NCBI GenBank assembly: GCA_034189065.1
Contig: JAXHVQ010000010.1
Location: 6,289 to 70,288 of the forward strand
DNA from: FACHB-1406 sp034189065
Lineage (GTDB): Bacteria > Cyanobacteriota > Cyanobacteriia > Cyanobacteriales > Spirulinaceae
DNA: 64,000 bases
Direction of reading: 5' to 3'
In this document: positions 42,599 through 51,011 of the stretch, in pieces
Position numbering within the stretch: position 1 is the stretch's first letter
Layout of the letters: each line of letters begins with the position of its first letter
Notes under the pieces: generated by a model
What the model was told of the DNA's origin: nothing
Seen by the model: only the letters and a program-made list of their open reading frames with translations
The model's database searches: none
Translations under genes and position numbers: made by a program

Positions 42599-42823
42599 TT
42601 GCCCAAACAAGATTTGATTGAAATGGAAGGGATGGTAACAGAGTCCCTCCCCAATGCCATGTTTCGCGTCGAACTCGACAATGGGTTTAATGTATTGGCC
42701 CATATTTCGGGGAAAATCCGGCGGAACTATATCAAGATTCTGCCCGGCGATCGCGTCAAAGTGGAGTTAACCCCCTACGACCTGAGCAAAGGCAGGATTA
42801 CTTACCGCCTGCGCAAAAAATAA
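42599..42823 (+). CDS. infA: Translation initiation factor IF-1 (TTG start)
   Basis: 74 aa. The family start (M-PKQDLIEMEG) falls on TTG 42599 with GAGAAG upstream; no ATG or GTG fits. OB-fold sequence NAMFRVELDNGFNVLAHISG and LPGDRVKVELTPYDLSKGRI are intact. A TTG start on an initiation factor suggests deliberately weak or feedback-sensitive initiation, which is inference. Confidence 0.95.
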   Translation: MPKQDLIEMEGMVTESLPNAMFRVELDNGFNVLAHISGKIRRNYIKILPGDRVKVELTPYDLSKGRITYRLRKK

Positions 42824-42856
42824 ATTTCTATCGGTCTGGAAAAAATACACAAGAAT

Positions 42857-42865
42857 TGATATAAT
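42857..42865 (+). promoter_or_regulatory. Extended -10 promoter candidate before rpmJ
   Basis: TGATATAAT: a TATAAT hexamer with an upstream TG, 30 bases before the rpmJ start. No good -35. It could give an internal start for rpmJ-rpsM-rpsK-rpoA. Confidence 0.4.
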
Positions 42866-42894
42866 AAAAAGCTTGCAGTGTTGCCAAAATAGGC

Positions 42895-43008
42895 ATGAAA
42901 GTTAGAGCCTCAGTCAAAAAGATTTGCGAAAAATGCCGCGTCATCCGTCGTCGCGGTCGAGTCATGGTCATTTGTTCAAATCCAAAGCACAAGCAGCGCC
43001 AGGGATAG
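42895..43008 (+). CDS. rpmJ: 50S ribosomal protein L36
   Basis: 37 aa, ATG 42895 to TAG 43008, easily missed because of its size. It begins MKVRASVKKICEKCRVIRRR. The zinc ligands of the C-type L36 are C11, C14, C27 and H32. The position between infA and rpsM is the usual one. Confidence 0.96.
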   Translation: MKVRASVKKICEKCRVIRRRGRVMVICSNPKHKQRQG

Positions 43009-43119
43009 AATGAATGCTTCGTTCGTCCTCCCTCAATTGAATAAATTGAGGAAGGCACAAACCCACAGCAGAAGCAAGAAATTGCCAAATCAACGCAGCA
43101 GTTAGGGAGAAAATTAAGT

Positions 43120-43503
43120 GTGGCACGGATAGCAGGGATAGACCTTCCGCGAGATAAGCGGATTGAGATCGGACTGACCTACATCTTCGGAATTGGTCTG
43201 TCGCGATCGCAAGAAATTATCGCCAAAACAGGAGTGAACCCCGACACGAGAGTGCGGGACATGAGCGACGAAGATGTCGCGAAACTGCGGTCGTTCATCG
43301 AAGCCAACTATCAAGTCGAAGGAGACCTGAGACGCTGGGAATCGATGAACATCAAGCGCTTAGCAGACATTGGCACCTATCGCGGTCGCCGCCATCGTCA
43401 GGGGCTGCCCGTACGCGGTCAGCGAACTCGAACAAACGCCCGTACCCGTCGCGGCAGACGACTCACGGTAGCCGGCAAGAAAAAAGCAGTCTCGAAGAAA
43501 TAA
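43120..43503 (+). CDS. rpsM: 30S ribosomal protein S13
   Basis: 127 aa, GTG 43120. ARIAGIDLPRDKRIEIGLTY, YRGRRHRQGLPVRGQRT and the basic tail are typical. Head of 30S, touches P-site tRNA and L5. Confidence 0.97.
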   Translation: MARIAGIDLPRDKRIEIGLTYIFGIGLSRSQEIIAKTGVNPDTRVRDMSDEDVAKLRSFIEANYQVEGDLRRWESMNIKRLADIGTYRGRRHRQGLPVRGQRTRTNARTRRGRRLTVAGKKKAVSKK

Positions 43504-43554
43504 TTCTGGATTGTTATGTCCAACCCAACTGGATCGATCTTTTAAAAAAGCAAC

Positions 43555-43947
43555 ATGGCGCGACCAACAAAAAAAAGCAGCACAAAAAGAAACAAACGAA
43601 ACGTCCCCAACGGAGTGGCTCATATTCGCTCCACCTTCAACAATACCATCGTGACCATCTCCGATACCCGGGGTGATGTTATCTCTTGGGCATCATCCGG
43701 TTCGAGTGGATTTAAGGGAGCCAAAAAAGGAACGCCCTTTGCGGCTCAAACGGCAGCCGATAACGCCGCCAAGCGAGCGATGGAACAGGGAATGCGTCAA
43801 CTCGAAGTGATGGTGAGCGGGCCGGGAGCCGGACGAGAAACCGCAATTCGGGCTCTGCAAGCGGCAGGGATTGAAATCACCTTAATTCGAGATGTCACCC
43901 CAATTCCTCACAACGGCTGCCGACCTCCCAAGCGACGAAGAGTGTAA
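43555..43947 (+). CDS. rpsK: 30S ribosomal protein S11
   Basis: 130 aa, ATG 43555. NGVAHIRSTFNNTIVTISDT and DVTPIPHNGCRPPKRRRV are diagnostic. Platform protein near the mRNA exit. Confidence 0.97.
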   Translation: MARPTKKSSTKRNKRNVPNGVAHIRSTFNNTIVTISDTRGDVISWASSGSSGFKGAKKGTPFAAQTAADNAAKRAMEQGMRQLEVMVSGPGAGRETAIRALQAAGIEITLIRDVTPIPHNGCRPPKRRRV

Positions 43948-44178
43948 TCGACTCTGTGCGGGGAATTTGCCCATTCAAACATCCAATGCGATTCCCCGTC
44001 AAGTAAGGTCAAAAAAACTCCGGTTCTCTCTCGTTAGATCGGTTGGAACCCACAAAAAAGAGTTTTTTTGAGAGTCGATACCGAGACCGTGCGCCAAAGT
44101 GAAAGCGGTCTCACCCTTTACGCACCTGTCGCCTTCGACAGGGCTCCGTTTTATCTGTTACATAAGGGAGGTCGCGCT

Positions 44179-45120
44179 GTGACGCAGTTTCAAATTGATT
44201 GTGTAGAGTCTAAGACTCAGAAAAACCAAACTCAGTATAGCAGGTTTGTCATCGAACCTCTAGAGCGAGGGCAAGGGACAACCGTGGGCAACGCCCTCAG
44301 ACGAGTGTTGCTAGCCAACTTAGAGGGTGCGGCAGCGACATCCGTGCGGATTGCCGGAGTCAGCCACGAGTTTGCGACCCTCATCGGCGTTCGAGAGGAT
44401 GTCCTCGAAATCCTCTTGAACATGAAAGAAATTGTCTTTCAAAGCTTTTCCGACACGCCCCAAATCGGTCGCCTCACAGCCACCGGACCGGGAACCATTG
44501 TCGCGGCTCAATTCGACCTCCCCTCAGAAATAGCGGTGGTAGATCCGAACCAGTACGTGGCAACCTTGGCGGAGGGGGCAAAGCTAGAAATGGAGTTTCG
44601 CGTCGAAAAAGGGAAAGGATATCGGGCGGTCGATCGCGGCAGAGACGACGCAACGCCCCTAGACTTCCTGCAAATTGATGCTTTATTCATGCCCGTAAGC
44701 AAGGTCAACTACACCGTCGAAGATGCCCTCGTGGATGGGTCGATGTCGAAGGATCGGTTGATTCTCGATATTTGGACCAATGGCAGCCTGAAACCCGATG
44801 AAGCCCTGTCTCAGGCTGCTGAAATCGTGGTTGAGCTGTTTAATCCCCTGAAAGATTTGAATATCGGCGATGGGGAGTCCGAACCGCCCGCACCCGAGGA
44901 TCCCACCAGTCAGATTCCCATCGAAGAGTTGCAACTGTCGGTGCGAGCCTATAACTGTTTGAAACGGGCGCAAATTAATAGCGTTGCCGATTTACTGGAC
45001 TATTCTCAGGAAGATTTGCTCGAAATTAAAAACTTCGGTCAAAAGTCGGCGGAGGAAGTCATTGATGCCCTTAAACAGCGGTTAGGTATTACCTTGCCCC
45101 AGGAAAAGGCTAAAAGTTAA
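44179..45120 (+). CDS. rpoA: RNA polymerase subunit alpha
   Basis: 313 aa from GTG 44179, with GGGAGG seven bases upstream. The frame is open back to 44068, but the family begins at TQFQIDCVES. The N-terminal dimer domain has GNALRRVLLANLEGAA. The C-terminal domain, from about 235, includes LSVRAYNCLKRAQINSVADL and binds DNA and activators. The last gene of the RNAP/ribosome cluster before rplQ. Confidence 0.96.
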   Translation: MTQFQIDCVESKTQKNQTQYSRFVIEPLERGQGTTVGNALRRVLLANLEGAAATSVRIAGVSHEFATLIGVREDVLEILLNMKEIVFQSFSDTPQIGRLTATGPGTIVAAQFDLPSEIAVVDPNQYVATLAEGAKLEMEFRVEKGKGYRAVDRGRDDATPLDFLQIDALFMPVSKVNYTVEDALVDGSMSKDRLILDIWTNGSLKPDEALSQAAEIVVELFNPLKDLNIGDGESEPPAPEDPTSQIPIEELQLSVRAYNCLKRAQINSVADLLDYSQEDLLEIKNFGQKSAEEVIDALKQRLGITLPQEKAKS

Positions 45121-45154
45121 TGCCCATTGGTGACAAGCACAAACCCCGCGCGCC

Positions 45155-45207
45155 TGGAACTAAAGTTCGGGCTAAGAGCTAAAACCCGTTAAAACGGGTT
45201 GAGAATC
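45155..45207. repeat. Hairpin dispersed repeat, copy B (inside the rpoA-rplQ spacer)
   Basis: 53 bp matching 7660-7712. Differences in the main stem are compensatory: CCTGTT/AACAGG there, CCCGTT/AACGGG here. The stem has therefore been maintained. Confidence 0.75.
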
Positions 45208-45246
45208 TGGATAAATTTAGTCTATAACCCAGGAGGATAAAGTCAG

Positions 45247-45597
45247 ATGCGCCATCGGTGTCGCGTGCCAGAACTCGGTCTCCCCGCCGACCAACGTCGC
45301 GCCTTGTTACGATCGCTGACCACCCAGGTCATTAAGCACGGCGAAATTACGACGACGAAAACTCGAGCCAAAGCCGTGCGATCGCAGGTCGATAAAATGA
45401 TTACCCTGGCGAAGGACGGCTCTTTAGCCGCCCGCCGTCAAGCAATGGGCTACTTGCTCGACAAGCAACTGGTTCACGCCCTATTTGCCGAAGCCAAAGA
45501 TCGCTACGGCAGCCGCAATGGGGGATACACTCGCGTCATCCGAACTAAAAGGCGGCGAGGCGATAATGCAGAAATGGCAATTATCGAGCTGGTTTAA
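45247..45597 (+). CDS. rplQ: 50S ribosomal protein L17
   Basis: 116 aa, ATG 45247 after AGGAGG. MRHRCRVPELGLPADQRRAL and ITTTKTRAKAVRSQVDKMIT are typical. 23S-binding, near the tunnel exit. Confidence 0.97.
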   Translation: MRHRCRVPELGLPADQRRALLRSLTTQVIKHGEITTTKTRAKAVRSQVDKMITLAKDGSLAARRQAMGYLLDKQLVHALFAEAKDRYGSRNGGYTRVIRTKRRRGDNAEMAIIELV

Positions 45598-45655
45598 CCC
45601 AGCCGTTCGAGGGGAAAAAGTTAAATAGAACTTGACTTTTGAACCGAATAATGCT

Positions 45656-46483
45656 ATGAGTTCGTCAAAAATGCCAGAAGAAAGCCAGCGGGTTGCCTTG
45701 GTCGTTCAGTACCTGGGAACCCATTTTTATGGCTGGCAGCGTCAGCCCGAGCGGCGCACCGTACAGGAGGAAATCGAAAGGGCGATCGCGTCGGTTACCG
45801 GCTCTCCTGCCACCCTGCACGGGGCGGGACGAACCGACAGTGGCGTACACGCCGCCGCCCAAGTTGCCCATTTCAACGTCGCCAGTCCCATTCCCCCGGA
45901 AAAGTGGGCAGCGGTCTTAAATACGCGCCTGCCCGACGACGTGGCAATTTTGGCATCGGCTGAAGTTTCCCCCACCTGGCACGCCCGCTTTTCAGCTACC
46001 TCGCGCCGCTATCGCTATACCCTCTATACTGCCAGTCAGCCTAACTTGTTTATTGCCCCCTTTTGCTGGCATTATTATCTTGCCCCCCTGGAAGAATCCC
46101 TCATTCAGTCGGCAGTGGAACCGTTGGTGGGTCGCCATCACCTCGCCGCCTTTCGCCGCGCCGGTTCTCGCCGCCAACACTCTTGGGTAGACGTTCAAGA
46201 GGTAGAATGTTATCGCAAAGGGCCGTTCGTGTACTTTGAAATTCAGGCTAGCGGTTTTTTGTATGGGATGGTGCGACTTTTGGTAGGGATGCTCGTGGAA
46301 GTGGGGTGCGGCAGGCGATCGCTCGCCAACTTCACCGACATTTGGGTCAACCAGCGGCGAGAACAAGTCAAATACTCGGCCCCCGCCAAGGGATTATGCT
46401 TAGTTCGAGTGGGCTACCCCGAATCTCCTTTTCCCCCAACTCTTGGCTTCGATAGCCAACCCCAATTCGTCTTTAGTGCTTAA
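45656..46483 (+). CDS. truA: tRNA pseudouridine(38-40) synthase
   Basis: 275 aa from ATG 45656 (a TTG at 45632 is in frame but less likely). VQYLGTHFYGWQRQPERRTV, the catalytic GAGRTDSGVHAAAQVAHF (aspartate of RTD), FSATSRRYRYTLY and IQASGFLYGMVRLLVGML are present. Modifies the anticodon stem-loop. Its place between rplQ and rplM is the standard cyanobacterial order. Confidence 0.96.
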   Translation: MSSSKMPEESQRVALVVQYLGTHFYGWQRQPERRTVQEEIERAIASVTGSPATLHGAGRTDSGVHAAAQVAHFNVASPIPPEKWAAVLNTRLPDDVAILASAEVSPTWHARFSATSRRYRYTLYTASQPNLFIAPFCWHYYLAPLEESLIQSAVEPLVGRHHLAAFRRAGSRRQHSWVDVQEVECYRKGPFVYFEIQASGFLYGMVRLLVGMLVEVGCGRRSLANFTDIWVNQRREQVKYSAPAKGLCLVRVGYPESPFPPTLGFDSQPQFVFSA

Positions 46484-46498
46484 AATTAGATAAAGATC

Positions 46499-46951
46499 GT
46501 GAACAAAACACCCCTTCCCACCGCCGAAACCTTAGACCGAAAATGGTACGTCATCGACGCGACCGATCAACGCCTCGGCCGCCTCGCCACGGAAATTGCG
46601 ACGATCCTCAGAGGGAAAAATAAACCGACTTTTACGCCTCATTTGGATACGGGCGATTTCGCGATCGTCATCAACGCCGAAAAAGTTGCCATCACTGGTA
46701 AAAAACGCAGTCAAAAACTGTACCATCGCCACTCGGGACGACCGGGGGGAATGAAAACCGAAACCTTTGCTCAATTACAAAACCGCATTCCCGAACGTAT
46801 TATCGAAAAGGCAGTTAAGGGAATGTTGCCTAAAAACTCCCTGGGACGCAAACTTTTTACGAAGCTCAAAGTTTACGCCGGTCCCGACCATCCCCACGAA
46901 GCTCAACAACCCGAAACTTTAACCATTAATACGATTCCAGGAGGGAATTAA
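46499..46951 (+). CDS. rplM: 50S ribosomal protein L13
   Basis: 150 aa, GTG 46499. KWYVIDATDQRLGRLATEIA and GMLPKNSLGRKLFTKLKVY are diagnostic. Its TAA shares the final A with the rpsI ATG, so the two are coupled. Confidence 0.97.
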   Translation: MNKTPLPTAETLDRKWYVIDATDQRLGRLATEIATILRGKNKPTFTPHLDTGDFAIVINAEKVAITGKKRSQKLYHRHSGRPGGMKTETFAQLQNRIPERIIEKAVKGMLPKNSLGRKLFTKLKVYAGPDHPHEAQQPETLTINTIPGGN

Positions 46952-47367
46952 TGCAAGCGACAGAATCTCAGCCAGATAAAGTTATTTATTGGGGAACGGG
47001 CCGCCGCAAAAGCTCGGTGGCGCGCGTTCGCCTCGTTCCCGGCGACGGCCAATTAGTCGTTAACAAGCGCCCGGGAAACGATTATTTTAATCGTAACCCC
47101 AGCTACGTTGCAGTGGCAAAAGCGCCTCTCGAAACCTTGGGACTCGAAAACGAGTACGATATCCTTGTCACCGCCCACGGCGGCGGCTTGACTGGACAGT
47201 CTGATGCAGTGCGTTTGGGCGTGGCGCGCGCGTTGTGCCAACTCGACCCGGAAAATCGCAAACCGTTGAAGGTTGAGGGCTATCTCACGCGGGATCCTCG
47301 GGCGAAGGAACGGAAGAAGTACGGTTTGAAGAAGGCGCGCAAGGCTTCTCAATACTCGAAACGGTAG
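46951..47367 (+). CDS. rpsI: 30S ribosomal protein S9
   Basis: 138 aa, ATG 46951. GTGRRKSSVARVRLVPG and the C-terminal KKYGLKKARKASQYSKR, whose last arginine contacts P-site tRNA, are intact. The first base of the adjacent 12-bp tandem repeat is the G of its stop codon. Confidence 0.97.
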   Translation: MQATESQPDKVIYWGTGRRKSSVARVRLVPGDGQLVVNKRPGNDYFNRNPSYVAVAKAPLETLGLENEYDILVTAHGGGLTGQSDAVRLGVARALCQLDPENRKPLKVEGYLTRDPRAKERKKYGLKKARKASQYSKR

Positions 47368-47471
47368 AAATTAGCCTGGAAATTAGCCTGGAAATTAGCC
47401 TGGAAATTAGCCCGGAAATTAGCCCGGAAATCAATTTCGGGCTGTAGGGACGTTCAATTGAACGTCCCTAC
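47367..47471. repeat. Five 12-bp tandem repeats plus GTAGGGACG palindrome
   Basis: GAAATTAGCCTG occurs three times and GAAATTAGCCCG twice (47367-47426). Then comes the 28-bp perfect palindrome GTAGGGACGTTCAA and its complement (47444-47471). The palindrome could terminate the ribosomal cluster. Confidence 0.8.
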
Positions 47472-47802
47472 GTTAATTATTGAAAATAAAAAATCTCCAA
47501 AAATTCGGCTGAATTCTTTACGTTTCGGAGAGTTTCAGAATCTCAAACAGAAATACTATAGGAACCCTTCGATGACAGGAATGGACAATTTGAGAAATAT
47601 TTTTTAATCGATCGTTGACCGTTTCGAGAAGAGAGCGTTTTTTTAACGTCGGTTTTTGTTAATTTTTTGACCGATTAAAGTCACCTGAAAGTAAGCAAAG
47701 CAAATTACCAAAATCAAAGACTTTAAACGCTTTTTCCCAACTTTAGTTTCCTCTAAGTTATTAATTGCTGCAATCTAGCATTGGCGCAAGTCGTAGAAAT
47801 TT
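47472..47802. other. 331-bp A/T-rich spacer before the MATE gene
   Basis: No gene seen. It has few HIP1 sites and long A/T stretches. It should contain the MATE promoter, but I cannot place the boxes. Confidence 0.45.
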
Positions 47803-49122
47803 ATGCAACGACGATTAACCGAAGGGCCGGTCAGTACTACGCTGATTCAATTAACATTACCAATGGTTTGGGGTATATTTGCGATTGTCGCCTTCAACCT
47901 GGCAGATACCTACTTTGTCGGTCAATTGGGAACCCAACCTCTGGCGGCTATGAGCTTCACTTTTCCCGTAGTGATGGCATTAGGAAGCCTCGCGATGGGT
48001 TTAGGAGTAGGAGCCTCATCGGTTATCGCTCGGGCCATCGGTCAGGGCGATTTGCGGCGGGTACAGCGATTTACCACCAACAGTCTCACCTTAGCCCTCA
48101 CCGCCGTCATTATTTTCGTGGCGATCGGCTTATGGACGATCGATCCCCTGTTTCAGGCGCTGGGTGCGGGGCAAGATATCCTACCCCTCATCCGGGATTA
48201 TATGCAGCTCTGGTACTTCGGCATGGTGTTTTTGGTCGTGCCGATGGTGGGCAACAGTGCTATTCGCGCTGCTGGCAATACCCTTACCCCCAGCATCATC
48301 ATGAGCGTAGCGGCTGGGATCAATATTCTTCTCGATCCCCTGCTGATTAACGGGGCTTTCGGTTTTCCGCGCTTAGAGTTGCAGGGAGCGGCGTTGGCGA
48401 CCGTCATTTCTCGGGCAATTACCTTAGTCGCGGCACTCTTCGTACTGCACTTCAAGGAACGGATGCTGTCGATGCACATCCCCGACCTGAAAGAAACCCT
48501 TTGGTGTTGGAAGGATATTCTGGCGGTAGGATTGCCCGCAGCAGCTACCAATACAATCGTCCCGATTTCCATTGGCGCGATTACGAGTCTGTTAGCGGTG
48601 CATGGTGCAGAGGCTGTTGCTGGATTTGGGATTGCCTCGCGGATGGAATCTTTTGCGTTGATTCCGGTGATGGCGCTATCTGCCAGCATTAGTCCGTTTG
48701 TGGGGCAAAATTGGGGCGCTGAAGCTTTTGGACGGGTTAAGCAATCCTTACGGCAAAGCTTTTTGTTCTGCCTGGGTTGGGGAATTTTGATGGCGATTGT
48801 TTTGGGTTTGGGGGGGCGCTCTCTGGCTGCATTGTTTAGTCAAAATCGGCAAGTTATTGACGTTGCCCAACGCTACCTTTGGATTGTGCCGATTAGCTAT
48901 GGTGCCGCTGGAATGATTCAGGTGTCGAGTTCCGCCTTTAATGCTATGGGCAAACCCACGCCCTCGATTGTGATGACAATCGCCCGGATGTTTGTTGTTT
49001 ATCTTCCCCTTGCTTACATTGGCAGTCAGATTGCCGGAGCGACAGGGATTTTTGTCGCTGCTTTAGTTGCGAACGGACTTGTGGGTTTAGGGGCTTATCT
49101 CTGGAATCGGCTTTCCCTGTAG
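47803..49122 (+). CDS. MATE-family efflux transporter
   Basis: 439 aa, ATG 47803. Twelve predicted membrane helices in two bundles. LTEGPVSTTLIQLTLPMVWG at the start and the paired AIGQGDLRRVQRFTTNSLTL and GQNWGAEAFGRVKQSLRQSF motifs mark the two halves of the MATE fold. It exports cationic or amphipathic compounds using Na+ or H+. It sits between rpsI and rpmE, which are adjacent in many cyanobacteria, so it is probably an insertion into the cluster. Confidence 0.92.
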   Translation: MQRRLTEGPVSTTLIQLTLPMVWGIFAIVAFNLADTYFVGQLGTQPLAAMSFTFPVVMALGSLAMGLGVGASSVIARAIGQGDLRRVQRFTTNSLTLALTAVIIFVAIGLWTIDPLFQALGAGQDILPLIRDYMQLWYFGMVFLVVPMVGNSAIRAAGNTLTPSIIMSVAAGINILLDPLLINGAFGFPRLELQGAALATVISRAITLVAALFVLHFKERMLSMHIPDLKETLWCWKDILAVGLPAAATNTIVPISIGAITSLLAVHGAEAVAGFGIASRMESFALIPVMALSASISPFVGQNWGAEAFGRVKQSLRQSFLFCLGWGILMAIVLGLGGRSLAALFSQNRQVIDVAQRYLWIVPISYGAAGMIQVSSSAFNAMGKPTPSIVMTIARMFVVYLPLAYIGSQIAGATGIFVAALVANGLVGLGAYLWNRLSL

Positions 49123-49440
49123 CGGGAAAGCTGCTGTTCGACTGACAGTTTCGGACTGAATGGCACTCGCTCGCGAGTAGGCGAATCGAGTTTGAATTGA
49201 GGGATAAAGCCGCTCGATATCGAGCCGAGCATTGGCTGTTCCGTTTCAACGTAGGGACGTTCAATTGGACATCCCTACCCATTCTTATAGGTTAAATTGA
49301 TTTCAGGGCGAATTGAGAGCGCTATTCATCTTCAGCGGATCGCTCGATTGGTGATATAATAGAACCGATGAAATCCTCGTCGCCTCGTCAACAGAGGAAG
49401 TAAAGCGATCGCACTTAATTGAGAAACTGAAATCAAAGTT
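49123..49440. other. 318-bp spacer between MATE gene and rpmE
   Basis: Carries a GTAGGGACGTTCAA-type palindrome with two mismatches (49251-49278), and the rpmE promoter candidate at 49352-49360. No gene seen. Confidence 0.55.
49352..49360 (+). promoter_or_regulatory. Extended -10 promoter for rpmE-prfA
   Basis: TGATATAAT (TG plus TATAAT) 81 bases upstream of the rpmE start, predicting a 5' leader of about 75 nt. It would give rpmE-prfA an independent promoter after separation from rpsI. Confidence 0.45.
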
Positions 49441-49695
49441 ATGCCTAAATCGGACATTCACCCCCAGTGGTATCCAGAAGCGAAAGTGATTTGCAACGGC
49501 GAAGTTGTGATGACTGTCGGCGCAACCCAACCGGAAATTCACGTTGACGTTTGGTCTGGCAATCATCCCTTTTATACGGGAACTCAGAAAATTGTCGATA
49601 CAGAAGGTCGCGTCGAGCGTTTCATGCGCAAATACGGGATGTTTTCAGCGCCAGACGCACAAGACGATTCGTCTGCCGACGCTTCACAACAATAG
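49441..49695 (+). CDS. rpmE: 50S ribosomal protein L31
   Basis: 84 aa, ATG 49441. IHPQWYPEAKVICNGEVVM and VWSGNHPFYTGTQKIVDTEG match cyanobacterial L31. Only one cysteine (C18) remains of the zinc site, so it is a zinc-independent form. The acidic tail DAQDDSSADASQQ is longer than the core family. Confidence 0.95.
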   Translation: MPKSDIHPQWYPEAKVICNGEVVMTVGATQPEIHVDVWSGNHPFYTGTQKIVDTEGRVERFMRKYGMFSAPDAQDDSSADASQQ

Positions 49696-49715
49696 CAAAC
49701 CCGATCTTTTGGTAG

Positions 49716-49740
49716 AACCCAGCAGAATTTCTGCTGGGTT
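49716..49740 (+). terminator. Perfect 12-bp hairpin after rpmE
   Basis: AACCCAGCAGAA and TTCTGCTGGGTT with one base between. There is no T run directly after, so it may be an attenuator or processing site between rpmE and prfA rather than a full terminator. Confidence 0.6.
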
Positions 49741-49790
49741 ACTCTGTGTTTTGGGATTGCAAATTTTAGAGTTTAAATTTTTACTCAATT

Positions 49791-50897
49791 ATGGCTGAAT
49801 CATACTTATTAGATAAATTGCAATCGGTCGAGCAAACGTATCACGAGTTAACCCGCCGCTTGGCCGATCCCGATATTACCACGAACCCCGATGAGTTGCA
49901 GCGCGTGGCTCGAGCGCGTTCGTCTTTGGAGGAGACGGCGTTGGCTTTTGAGGAGTGGAAGTCGATGCAAGAGGAGTTGGCAGGGGCGAGGGAAGTTTTG
50001 AAGGAGGCGGGGGGAGATGTTGAGTTGCAGGAGATGGCGGCGATGGAGGTGCAGGAGTTGGAAGGGCAACTCGAACAGTTGGAAGCGCGCTTGAAGATTC
50101 TGTTGTTACCTCGGGATCCTAACGATGAGAAGAATATTATGCTGGAAATTCGCGCTGGGACGGGCGGGGATGAGGCGAGTATTTGGGCGGGGGATTTAGT
50201 GCGAATGTATTCGCGCTATGCGGAGTCGGAGAAGTGGAAGGTATCGCTGGTTAGCGAGTCTTTGGCGGATATGGGCGGTTTTAAGGAGGCGGTGCTGGAA
50301 ATTAAGGGCGATCGCGTTTACAGTAAGCTCAAGTTTGAGGCGGGGGTGCATCGCGTTCAGCGCGTCCCGGTGACAGAAGCAGGGGGGCGCGTCCATACTT
50401 CGACGGCGACGGTGGCGATTATGCCGGAGGTGGACGATGTGGAAGTGCAAATCGATCCCAAGGATATTGAAATGTCCACCATGCGATCGGGGGGCGCGGG
50501 CGGTCAAAATGTGAATAAGGTAGAAACGGCGGTGGATTTGATGCACAAACCGACGGGGATTCGCGTTAAGTGTACCGAGGAGCGATCGCAATTGCAAAAC
50601 CGCGAGCGGGCCATGCAGATTTTGCGTGCGAAGTTGTACGAAATGAAGTTAAACGAACAGCAAGAGGTGGTGACTTCCATGCGGCGATCGCAGGTGGGAA
50701 CGGGAGCGCGATCAGAGAAAATACGGACGTATAATTACAAAGATAATCGCGTCACCGACCACCGTTTGAATCAAAACTTTGCCTTAGCAGATGCGTTGGA
50801 GGGCAGTATTGAGCCGATGATTCAAGCTTGCGTGGCGAAAAATCAGCAAGAACGCTTAGAAGAGTTGGCAGATTCGCCGACAGCGGTTGAGGTTTAA
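49791..50897 (+). CDS. prfA: Peptide chain release factor 1
   Basis: 368 aa, ATG 49791. It recognises UAA and UAG. The peptidyl-hydrolase motif is RSGGAGGQNVNKVETAVDLM. IRAGTGGDEASIWAGDLVRM and KIRTYNYKDNRVTDHRLN flank it. Full length. The last 53 bases of the gene are part of a 94-bp block repeated at 52288. Confidence 0.97.
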   Translation: MAESYLLDKLQSVEQTYHELTRRLADPDITTNPDELQRVARARSSLEETALAFEEWKSMQEELAGAREVLKEAGGDVELQEMAAMEVQELEGQLEQLEARLKILLLPRDPNDEKNIMLEIRAGTGGDEASIWAGDLVRMYSRYAESEKWKVSLVSESLADMGGFKEAVLEIKGDRVYSKLKFEAGVHRVQRVPVTEAGGRVHTSTATVAIMPEVDDVEVQIDPKDIEMSTMRSGGAGGQNVNKVETAVDLMHKPTGIRVKCTEERSQLQNRERAMQILRAKLYEMKLNEQQEVVTSMRRSQVGTGARSEKIRTYNYKDNRVTDHRLNQNFALADALEGSIEPMIQACVAKNQQERLEELADSPTAVEV

Positions 50898-50938
50898 TGA
50901 GTGTCGATGGGTTGGGGCGTGCGATCGCGACGAACTCT
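50845..50938 (+). repeat. 94-bp direct repeat, prfA copy
   Basis: The prfA 3' end (50845-50897) plus 41 downstream bases. It is repeated at 52288-52381 with about four mismatches, all downstream of the stop codon. Confidence 0.9.
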
Positions 50939-51011
50939 GACTTGCCCGATTTCGTTGGAGAGGGGTGTCGAGGTAGGCGCACCGCGATCGCGCTGTCGTT
51001 GTTAAATAACG

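Noticed and set aside
44068..44178. Longer N terminus for RNA polymerase alpha
   Set aside because: Residues are not family sequence, while GTG 44179 has a strong Shine-Dalgarno sequence at the right distance.
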